A DNA stretch of 16,836 bases. Origin: Oscillospiraceae bacterium. Its GTDB lineage: Bacteria > Bacillota > Clostridia > Oscillospirales > Oscillospiraceae. Shown here piece after piece: positions 8,400-13,866 of the stretch. The notes under the pieces are model-generated. The model was not told the DNA's origin and did no database searches. It saw nothing but the letters and a program-made list of their open reading frames with translations. The translations under genes were made by a program, and so were the position numbers. The stretch is from positions 3,689 through 20,524 of the forward strand of contig WRMX01000013.1 of assembly GCA_009776905.1 (NCBI GenBank). The letters are read 5' to 3'. The stretch's first letter is position 1. Every line of letters begins with the position of its first letter.

Positions 8400-8997
8400 G
8401 CTCATATCCTCCAATCAATCCGGTGAAAAATTCCTTGCAATATTCTTCAAATTCCTTTGGTCTGCTGTAAACAGCTTCCAATATATAATCGCAATTGTCT
8501 GCGTAGTAGCTGTCCGGTTTTTGCGCGTTCACCCTGAGTTCTGCTTGCTCACGCGAAATCTTGTCGCGACCCATAATGCGCTTGATCCTGGTATCCTTTG
8601 GAGCCGTAATGCCGACTACGACATCGCAGGAAGTAGCCCTCCCGCTTTCTATGAGAGCTATGGCATCTATCGCGACGATCTTTCCGCCGCTCATCTCCCA
8701 TTCGTGCATGCGTTGCGCCAACGCCTTTCCGATATATGCGTGCGTAATCGCATTCAAGTCCAGCAACGCGGCAGGGTCGTTGAAAACAATGTCGCCCAAG
8801 CGCTTGCGGTCGATGACGCCATCTCGAAGGACGCCATCAAACCGAGAGCCAAGGTCAGACTTCAAATTATCGTCGCTTTTGAGGAGCTCGTGATATATCG
8901 CATCGCAATCAAGGGTGAGCGCGCCCAGCGAATCGAGCGCGCGCAGTGCAGAAGTCTTGCCGGCGCCTGTGCCGCCGGTGATGCCGATCGTGAGCAT
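8392..8997 (-). CDS. coaE: Dephospho-CoA kinase
   Basis: 201 residues, the usual length. The N-terminus carries the P-loop GGTGAGKT (8-15), followed by the LDCDAIYHELL segment that is conserved in CoaE for binding dephospho-CoA, and later a KRIMGRDKIS-type lid region. It phosphorylates the ribose 3' hydroxyl of dephospho-CoA with ATP, the last step of coenzyme A synthesis. GGAGGG seven bases before the ATG at 8997 fixes the start; the open frame 19 codons further upstream has no family similarity. A terminator-like hairpin lies upstream, after tsaC, so coaE may depend on read-through or on a promoter I cannot see. The stop overlaps the M18 start by eight bases. Confidence 0.95.
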   Translation of the reverse strand: MLTIGITGGTGAGKTSALRALDSLGALTLDCDAIYHELLKSDDNLKSDLGSRFDGVLRDGVIDRKRLGDIVFNDPAALLDLNAITHAYIGKALAQRMHEWEMSGGKIVAIDAIALIESGRATSCDVVVGITAPKDTRIKRIMGRDKISREQAELRVNAQKPDSYYADNCDYILEAVYSRPKEFEEYCKEFFTGLIGGYEHA

Positions 8998-9025
8998 AAG
9001 CGCACCCTCCATATGTGAGTACCAC

Positions 9026-9086
9026 AAAAAAAGACGCTGTCTGCTGTCCGCCAAAATGATGCGGAAGCAGCGGACGCGCCTTTTTT
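9026..9086 (-). terminator. Terminator-like hairpin between tsaC and coaE
   Basis: On the minus strand, directly after the tsaC stop, an imperfect long stem pairs TCCGC with GCGGA and CTGCT with AGCAG, with a bulge, extending outward less perfectly. It is followed by seven T (9032-9026). The plus strand shows six T on the other side (9081-9086), so the element could work in both directions. It separates the prfA-tsaC group from the coaE-peptidase group. Confidence 0.6.
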
Positions 9087-9088
9087 GT

Positions 9089-9706
9089 CTATGCTTTCAG
9101 CACTCGCTTGATATCTTCTTCAGGCAACGCACCCTGGCGTAATATTTTGTATGGCTCGGAAGTGAGGTCAACTATCGTCGATTCAAAACCGAGCGACGTA
9201 ACGCCGCCATCAATGACGCAATCGATGACGCCATCGAAATATTCCAGCACAGCGTCTGCGCTCTTCGGGCTGGGCATGTCAGAAATGTTCGCTGACGGCG
9301 CCGCCAAGGGCAGGCCGGTCAAACGAAGGAGTTCCAGCGTCTTTGGGTGGTTGGGGCATCGTATGCCAACAGTCTTGCCTCCCGCAGTAACGATATCCGG
9401 AACAACGTCGCTGTGCGGCAATACAATAGTTAACGGACCCGGCCAAAATGCTGCCGCGAGTTTCCGAGCAGCATCCGGAATCTCCGCGCAGAAAACTTCT
9501 GCTGCCTCGATATCGGACACGAGAAGAATCAATGGCTTAATCGCCGGTCTCCCCTTGACTTCGTAAATCTTCGCTACTGCCTCAGCGTTTAGGCCGTTCG
9601 CGGCAAGCCCATAAACGGTGTCGGTAGGGACCGCGACGAGGCCTCCTCGCCGGATTGCATCTGCTGCGTATGCAAGGTCGTCATTTGTGATGACTGTCGT
9701 CTCCAT
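9089..9706 (-). CDS. tsaC: L-threonylcarbamoyladenylate synthase, TsaC/YrdC type
   Basis: 205 residues: a single YrdC domain without the extra C-terminal domain of Sua5 (about 350 residues), so TsaC is the better name. Visible family features are GGLVAVPTDTVYGLAA, the KGRP...KPL substrate-binding segment, WPGPLTIVL, PSANIS and the GFESTIVDL end motif. It makes threonylcarbamoyl-AMP from threonine, bicarbonate and ATP for the t6A modification at position 37 of ANN-decoding tRNAs. AAAGGA stands 13 bases before the ATG at 9706, a weak spacing. No better start exists; a TTG at 9760 would add 18 unrelated residues. It follows prfA by 57 bases, an association common in Firmicutes and consistent with a translation-linked cluster. 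Confidence 0.93.
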   Translation of the reverse strand: METTVITNDDLAYAADAIRRGGLVAVPTDTVYGLAANGLNAEAVAKIYEVKGRPAIKPLILLVSDIEAAEVFCAEIPDAARKLAAAFWPGPLTIVLPHSDVVPDIVTAGGKTVGIRCPNHPKTLELLRLTGLPLAAPSANISDMPSPKSADAVLEYFDGVIDCVIDGGVTSLGFESTIVDLTSEPYKILRQGALPEEDIKRVLKA

Positions 9707-9742
9707 AAAAGATGGTGAATCCTTTCTATATTGGGCTCGATT

Positions 9743-9767
9743 ATAATGATTGCGCAGCAATCATTAT
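9743..9767. repeat. Perfect 11-bp inverted repeat at the end of prfA
   Basis: ATAATGATTGC (9743-9753) and GCAATCATTAT (9757-9767) form a perfect stem with a three-base GCA loop. The element includes the prfA stop codon (9764-9766). No T-run follows on the minus strand, so it looks more like an mRNA-protecting or translation-affecting hairpin than a terminator. Confidence 0.6.
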
Positions 9768-10828
9768 TGCATTTCGCTGCTGTTTAGTTTGTCTGCACGG
9801 TCCGCCATTATTAGGGCGTCGATGATTTCGTCGAGAGCGCCATTAAGTATTTGCTCAATTTTGTATAAAGTCAAACCAATGCGATGATCGGTGACGCGGC
9901 CTTGGGGATAATTATATGTCCTGATACGCTCGGAACGATCGCCCGTCCCGACTTGGCTCTTTCGCTCCGCAGCGAGCTGCTCGGATTGCTTGCGGCGCTC
10001 TTCCTCGTACAACCGCGAAACAAGGATTTTCATCGCGCGGTCGCGGTTCTTGTGCTGGCTGCGCTCGTCCTGGCATTCAACGACAGTCCCGGAAGGGAGG
10101 TGCGTGATGCGGATCGCAGACTCCGTCTTGTTGACGTGCTGGCCACCTGCTCCGCTGCTGCGGAATGTGTCGATTTGCAAGTCGGCAGGATTGATCTCAA
10201 AATCGACCTCCTCCATCTCCGGGAGCACGGCAACCGTGACTGTGCTTGTGTGAATGCGCCCGGAAGCTTCCGTCTCCGGCACGCGCTGGACACGATGCAC
10301 GCCGCTTTCAAATTTGAATCGCGAATATGCGCCATCGCCCTCGATGATGAAGCTGACTTCCTTGATGCCCCCGAGCTCCGTATCGTTAAGATTAGCGATC
10401 TCGGACTTCCAACGTTTGGATTCCGCGTACATTACATACATGCGATATAAGCTGTTGGCAAAAAGAGCAGCCTCTTCACCGCCTGCGCCGCCGCGTATTT
10501 CGATTATCACATTCTTGGAATCGTTCGGATCGCGCGGCAGAAGCAGATAGCGAAGCTCTTCATCAATCCGCTCCATATCCGCTTGCGCCGCGTCAAACTC
10601 CTCCTGGGCAATCTCCTTGAAATCCGGATCGCTCAACAACTCGCGCGCGCCTTCCATATCGCGGCGCGCCTTGTCATATCTACGGTATGCCTCAACGACA
10701 GGCTGGAGTTCCTTTTGCTCTCTGGCAATGCGAGCATAAAGCACCGGATCGGAATAAACCTCTGGTTCTTGCATCCGCTTTTCGAGCGCGCTATACTTTT
10801 CTTCGATAGCAGCAAGTTTCTCTTCTAT
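9764..10828 (-). CDS. prfA: Peptide chain release factor 1 (apparent AUA start)
   Basis: 354 residues from the proposed start, as in Bacillus-type RF1. It ends translation at UAG and UAA. The codon-recognition motif PxT appears as Pro184-Glu-Thr186 in RVPETEASGR. The peptidyl-tRNA hydrolysis motif GGQ is at 228-230 inside SSGAGGQHVNKTES. The N-terminal sequence IEEKLAAIEEKYSAL lines up, as I recall it, with the start MLDRLKSIEERYEKL of B. subtilis RF1, so the first family residue falls on an ATA codon (10828-10826). AGGAAAGGG ends seven bases before it. There is no ATG, GTG or TTG at the expected place. The ATA overlaps the UAG stop of the MBL gene (ATAG). The alternative is an ATG at 10873, giving 15 extra residues, a 49-base overlap and a weak ribosome site 12 bases off. 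Confidence 0.93.
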   Translation of the reverse strand: MEEKLAAIEEKYSALEKRMQEPEVYSDPVLYARIAREQKELQPVVEAYRRYDKARRDMEGARELLSDPDFKEIAQEEFDAAQADMERIDEELRYLLLPRDPNDSKNVIIEIRGGAGGEEAALFANSLYRMYVMYAESKRWKSEIANLNDTELGGIKEVSFIIEGDGAYSRFKFESGVHRVQRVPETEASGRIHTSTVTVAVLPEMEEVDFEINPADLQIDTFRSSGAGGQHVNKTESAIRITHLPSGTVVECQDERSQHKNRDRAMKILVSRLYEEERRKQSEQLAAERKSQVGTGDRSERIRTYNYPQGRVTDHRIGLTLYKIEQILNGALDEIIDALIMADRADKLNSSEMQ

Positions 10829-11715
10829 GCGTGTTCCCTTTCCTCTCTTCGCTCGTCGGATTCCCAACCCCATTCAAAAGTGGGATCCTTGAAAACCTTA
10901 GCGTTCATATCGTTGCTGTACATGCTGATGGCGTTGTTGGGGAACAGCTTTTCCATGTAGTAGAAGAACGAAGCAGCATCGTTCGTCTCTTTCATAGCTT
11001 CTTCCGTCGCCTTCAAGTAGTCATATGTATACTTGATGCCGCTGCGATCAAGCAAGCAACCCGGCTTTTGGTGGCCTGGGATGACGACCTCCGGCTGGAG
11101 TTCCTTTTCAAGCCGCATAAGCTCGCCCATCCACTCCAGGCGCTGCGCCGCGCTGACCTCACATGTGAAGGGATGCGCATCGTTGAAAATGACGTCACTG
11201 CCATAAAGGGTCTTGATCGAGGGGATCCACACGACGGAGTTCCATTTGAGGTCGCCCATGATGTGCTCCATGACTTCGATGCGCTCGCCTTCCAGCTCGA
11301 TATAGCGGTCTTCGAGCGGGAGCAGTTTGTCGCATTGCTTGCGGCAGAGGTTACCCTCGCCGATGACGTCTATCCATTCGTCCAGTTTGGGCTGATATTG
11401 GTCTGCATACAGCGGCACCTCTTCGGGGAGCATGTAGCATTTTGCGTTTGGAAATGCGTGTTCGATTTCCCCGAGGCCCCAGTAGTGGTCGGGGTGGAGA
11501 TGGGTTGCAAATGCGGCTTTCAGCTCCAGGCCGGTCTCGAGAATCTCCGCGATCACCCTGTGCGCGTTCGACTTTGTCCACTGGGTATCCAGCAAAACGC
11601 ATTCTTTCTGCCCCATGACAATGACAGATGCGACGCAAAAGCCCGGTTCATCCGCAAAATAAGTCTTTGTGGCGAGCTTGCCCTCGCCATGTCGGGTAAT
11701 GATAACTTCGCTCAC
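10825..11715 (-). CDS. MBL-fold metallo-hydrolase
   Basis: 296 residues with the metallo-beta-lactamase metal motif HLHPDHYWG (His72, His74, Asp76, His77), a later GSDV aspartate and a VIPGHQ histidine. This is a plausible two-metal site. The fold hydrolyses thioesters, lactones, phosphodiesters or similar bonds, and the substrate here is not identifiable. No signal peptide is seen, so it is cytosolic. The start is GTG at 11715 with GGGAGG eight bases before it. It is the first gene after a minus-strand promoter and is transcribed away from the CDF metal exporter. Its UAG stop overlaps the proposed prfA start. The last residues (ESDERREEREHA) are charged and are encoded by the purine-rich stretch that also provides the prfA ribosome binding site. 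Confidence 0.88.
   Translation of the reverse strand: MSEVIITRHGEGKLATKTYFADEPGFCVASVIVMGQKECVLLDTQWTKSNAHRVIAEILETGLELKAAFATHLHPDHYWGLGEIEHAFPNAKCYMLPEEVPLYADQYQPKLDEWIDVIGEGNLCRKQCDKLLPLEDRYIELEGERIEVMEHIMGDLKWNSVVWIPSIKTLYGSDVIFNDAHPFTCEVSAAQRLEWMGELMRLEKELQPEVVIPGHQKPGCLLDRSGIKYTYDYLKATEEAMKETNDAASFFYYMEKLFPNNAISMYSNDMNAKVFKDPTFEWGWESDERREEREHA
10836..10844 (-). promoter_or_regulatory. Ribosome binding site that decides the prfA start
   Basis: AGGAAAGGG on the minus strand ends seven bases before the ATA at 10828. This is ideal spacing for an initiation codon there, but 29 bases downstream of the alternative ATG at 10873, which it therefore cannot serve. Confidence 0.6.
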
Positions 11716-11764
11716 TATATGTACCTCCCTATGAAAATAGTGTGTCTTATTCGATATGTCATAT

Positions 11765-11793
11765 AGTATAATATATCAAATTGCAGTTGTCTA
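11765..11793 (-). promoter_or_regulatory. Promoter of the MBL-hydrolase/prfA operon
   Basis: On the minus strand a -35 box TAGACA (11793-11788) and a -10 box TATACT (11770-11765) are separated by 17 bases. Transcription would start near 11758 and leave a leader of about 40 bases before the GTG at 11715. Confidence 0.6.
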
Positions 11794-11803
11794 TAAAAAA
11801 GTC

Positions 11804-11832
11804 TTGCATTTATGAAGAAGTTACGTTATAAT
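11804..11832 (+). promoter_or_regulatory. Promoter of the NiCo riboswitch and CDF exporter gene
   Basis: A -35 box TTGCAT (11804-11809) and a consensus -10 box TATAAT (11827-11832) are 17 bases apart. Transcription should start near 11839, just ahead of the riboswitch aptamer. Its -35 box is ten bases from the -35 box of the opposite promoter, so the two polymerase sites are back to back. Confidence 0.75.
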
Positions 11833-11867
11833 GCAAAAAATGCTTGAAAAAATCGAGAATATCCTAC

Positions 11868-11966
11868 CAGACTGAGCAGGCGATGCGCCGCTTCCCGGCG
11901 GCACATGGGGCTGGGCCGTAGAACGGCAGCAGTAAACGCAACATTTGGCGTTTCTGTGGGACAGTA
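11868..11966 (+). promoter_or_regulatory. NiCo (czcD-type) transition-metal riboswitch aptamer
   Basis: The RNA has the hallmark blocks of the NiCo motif. ACTGAGCAGGC (11871-11881) opens it. A GC-rich hairpin (11882 to about 11905) follows, then a GCTG...CAGC hairpin. The fourth stem is CAG-t-AAACGC (11930-11939) with GCGTTT-CTG (11948-11956). It closes with GTGGGACAGT (11956-11965), whose CAGT pairs with the opening ACTG. This four-helix arrangement binds Co(II) and Ni(II), and Fe(II) has also been proposed. It sits between a strong promoter and a CDF exporter gene, the usual target. With the terminator that follows, it should switch expression on when the metal is abundant. Identification is from remembered consensus, and the match is close. 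Confidence 0.92.
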
Positions 11967-11995
11967 ATTGTCCTATAGGCACGCCTTATTTTTAT
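11947..11995 (+). terminator. Riboswitch-controlled intrinsic terminator
   Basis: A 17-base arm GGCGTTTCTGTGGGACA (11947-11963) pairs with TGTCCTATAGGCACGCC (11969-11985) around the loop GTAAT, with wobbles and one mismatch in the middle. It is followed by TTATTTTTAT. The 5' arm contains the last strand of the aptamer's fourth helix and most of its conserved GTGGGACA. Folding of the metal-bound aptamer therefore excludes the terminator and lets polymerase proceed into the exporter gene. Confidence 0.85.
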
Positions 11996-12022
11996 ATCAT
12001 ATTCATTCCCCGGAGGTTAGTT

Positions 12023-12907
12023 ATGCAAGAAACAAACACCAAAATTGCCATGAGAGTGTCTGTGAACACCGCCGTCGGCAACGCCGTGCTGACGGTCTTC
12101 AAACTATTTGCCGGGATAGTCGCAAACTCCGCCGCCATGGTCTCAGACGCGGTCCACTCGTTGTCCGACGTGCTCAGCACGCTCATCGTTATGGTTGGAG
12201 TTAAAATGGCGGGCAAAAAGTCGGACAAAGAACACCCATACGGGCATGAACGGATGGAATGCGTGGCGGCTATCCTGCTCGCGATAATCTTATTTGCCAC
12301 CGGCGTGATGATAGGATATGGCGGCGTGATGAAAACTATCGACGGCAGCGCGGGAAATCTCTCTGCCCCGGGCAGCCTCGCGCTCGTTGCAGCAATCGCA
12401 TCCATAGTCATTAAAGAAGCGATGTATTGGTACACGCGGGCCGCCGCCAAGAAAATCGATTCAGGCGTCCTTATGGCCAGCGCCTGGCATCACCGTTCTG
12501 ATGCGCTTTCGTCCGTGGGCAGCTTCGTGGGCATCCTGGGCGCAAGGCTGGGGCTTCCGATCCTGGATCCGATCGTTTGCCTTGTCATCTGCCTTCTCAT
12601 AATCAAGGTCGCCATTGATGTGTTCAGAGATGCGCTCAAGAAGATGATGGACACCTCCTGCGACGATGCGGTTATTGACGAGCTTCGCGCTGTTACGATG
12701 GAGCAGGATGGAGTCCTCGGCGTCGATGACATCAGGACGCGGCTTTTCGGCGACAAGATATATATGGACATAGACATTATCGCAGATTGCAACTCCACGC
12801 TCAGCGAGGCGCATGTTGTCGCTGAGCGTGTCCATGATGCTATTGAGAGCCGCTTTGATAAGGTAAAACATTGCATGGTGCATGTCAATCCAGCGCCGGA
12901 CTCATAG
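12023..12907 (+). CDS. Cation diffusion facilitator (CDF) metal exporter
   Basis: 294 residues, normal for a CDF protein. The membrane domain (about residues 10-205) has six expected helices. It carries SDAVHSLSD in TM2 (Asp42, His45, Asp49) and WHHRSD in TM5 (His156/157, Asp160), the transport-site signature, plus HPYGHERME after TM2. The cytoplasmic C-terminal domain (about 210-294) is the usual dimerising metal-sensing fold. It exports divalent metal from the cytosol using the proton gradient. The NiCo riboswitch upstream makes Co, Ni or Fe the likely substrates; sequence alone would also allow Zn or Mn. The ATG at 12023 has GGAGG six bases ahead; the frame is open for 26 codons upstream but that part is riboswitch and terminator RNA. 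No T-rich terminator follows. Confidence 0.94.
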   Translation: MQETNTKIAMRVSVNTAVGNAVLTVFKLFAGIVANSAAMVSDAVHSLSDVLSTLIVMVGVKMAGKKSDKEHPYGHERMECVAAILLAIILFATGVMIGYGGVMKTIDGSAGNLSAPGSLALVAAIASIVIKEAMYWYTRAAAKKIDSGVLMASAWHHRSDALSSVGSFVGILGARLGLPILDPIVCLVICLLIIKVAIDVFRDALKKMMDTSCDDAVIDELRAVTMEQDGVLGVDDIRTRLFGDKIYMDIDIIADCNSTLSEAHVVAERVHDAIESRFDKVKHCMVHVNPAPDS

Positions 12908-12933
12908 GAGCGTTCAAGCTCCTTGGGGCCGAA

Positions 12934-13050
12934 GGCAACAGCTTGAGGCAGCAGCTTAAGGCAACAGCCCGAAGCAGCAGTGCGAGGCAATAGCTCGCGG
13001 CAATAGTCCGAGGCAGCGGCCCGAGGGAACAGCCCGCTGCAACAGTTCTA
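12934..13050. repeat. Nine-copy degenerate 13-bp tandem repeat
   Basis: Nine consecutive 13-base units with approximate consensus GGCAACAGCCCGA fill the gap between the convergent CDF and flavoprotein genes. Examples are GGCAACAGCTTGA, GGCAGCAGCTTAA, GGCAATAGTCCGA and GGGAACAGCCCGC. Units keep length exactly but differ at several positions. Thirteen is not a multiple of three, and both neighbours end outside the array, so it is non-coding. A 6-bp hairpin AGGAGC/GCTCCT (12906-12923) precedes it without a T-run. Confidence 0.85.
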
Positions 13051-13055
13051 ATCGC

Positions 13056-13694
13056 TTAGGTCGCCATCCATTCGCCGATTGCGAAAGCATTGTCGCAATC
13101 TTTCGGGAAGACCTCTTCACGGCGCCGCTTGCGGTCGGGCACATCAAACATAGACATATGATACTTGTCATAATCGTCTATCTGCCAAGTCTCGCTGACA
13201 GCCAAAGTTTTACACTCGCCGAACATCCTTCCAAGCATGCCTTCATATTCTTTGAATTTTGCCACATATCCGACCTGCTCGTAGAAATTCTCCGGGCAGT
13301 TTGTCGTAAAAACGAATGCAGTCTTGATGCGCCTTGTGAAAAGCGGGGCGCTTTCTTTGTCATATGAAATATACTGGAAAGTCAGCCTTTCATAGAAGGA
13401 ACGCAGTTCCCCCGTGACCTCGCCGATATAAATCGGCGAGCCCAGAATGAAAGCGTCGCACTCGGCGATTCTGTCGAAGACAGGCCTAAGCGCGTCTTTG
13501 ACCACGCACCGCCCGACTTCGCCGCCTTTCCTTTTGCAGCCCAGGCAGCCGAGGCAGCCTTTGAAATCGAGGTCATATAGGTTCACCATTTCTGTTTGCG
13601 CGCCTTTGGACGCCGCTCCGTCGAGAGCTTTCTGCAGCAGCGTGTGGGTGTTCCAGCCCTTGCGGGCGCTTCCGTTTACAGCGATTACGTTCAT
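13056..13694 (-). CDS. Flavodoxin-fold NAD(P)H-dependent reductase, iron-sulfur flavoprotein-like
   Basis: 212 residues. The N-terminus (MNVIAVNGSARKGWNT) is the FMN phosphate loop of the FMN reductase/flavodoxin family, and ILGSPIYIGEVTGELRSF is its second flavin-binding block. A cysteine cluster C47-x2-C50-x2-C53-x9-C63 resembles the compact 4Fe-4S motif of Isf-type flavoproteins, though the last gap is longer than in the archaeal prototype. It probably moves electrons between reduced cofactors and a quinone, oxygen species or another protein in the cytosol. GGGGG seven bases before the ATG fixes the start. The gene is alone: it converges with the CDF exporter, and the MATE gene upstream is separated by a hairpin repeat. 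Confidence 0.87.
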   Translation of the reverse strand: MNVIAVNGSARKGWNTHTLLQKALDGAASKGAQTEMVNLYDLDFKGCLGCLGCKRKGGEVGRCVVKDALRPVFDRIAECDAFILGSPIYIGEVTGELRSFYERLTFQYISYDKESAPLFTRRIKTAFVFTTNCPENFYEQVGYVAKFKEYEGMLGRMFGECKTLAVSETWQIDDYDKYHMSMFDVPDRKRRREEVFPKDCDNAFAIGEWMAT

Positions 13695-13755
13695 GATATT
13701 TCCCCCTTGAATAATATATGAGTGTGTCCTCGAAAACTAAAAATACTTGCAATAC

Positions 13756-13843
13756 TTGTCAATCTGAGCGAAGCGAAGAATCTTTACTTCTGATATTTCG
13801 TAAGCGCTCAGCTAAGATCCTTCGCTATCGCTCAGGATGACAA
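13756..13843. repeat. Hairpin-type dispersed repeat (imperfect 29-bp inverted repeat)
   Basis: The left arm at 13756-13784 (TTGTCAATCTGAGCGAAGCG...) and the right arm at 13814-13843 (AAGATCCTTCGCTATCGCTC...) are near-perfect inverted copies around a 29-base loop. The motif TGAGCGAAGCGAAGAATC is a familiar intergenic repeat in Firmicutes and other bacteria. It carries no reading frame and looks like a REP/MITE-type element. It lies between the end of the MATE gene and the start of the flavoprotein gene and could end or stabilise the MATE mRNA. Confidence 0.75.
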
Positions 13844-13866
13844 CGGGAATTATTGAGGAGACTCAA

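Noticed and set aside
9884..10450. Plus-strand reading frame opposite prfA
   Set aside because: It is antisense to conserved RF1 sequence including GGQ, with no recognisable domain.
10829..10873. ATG at 10873 as the prfA start
   Set aside because: It adds 15 residues (MGLGIRRAKRGKGTR) without family counterpart, has a poor ribosome binding site and a 49-base overlap. It is kept as the main alternative to the AUA start.
10831..11766. Long plus-strand reading frame (311 codons) opposite the MBL hydrolase gene
   Set aside because: It covers the MBL gene almost exactly in antisense and crosses its promoter; the protein sequence looks like a shadow.
12934..13050. Possible CRISPR array in the 13-bp repeats
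   Set aside because: Units are only 13 bases, directly abutting, with no spacers and no cas genes nearby.
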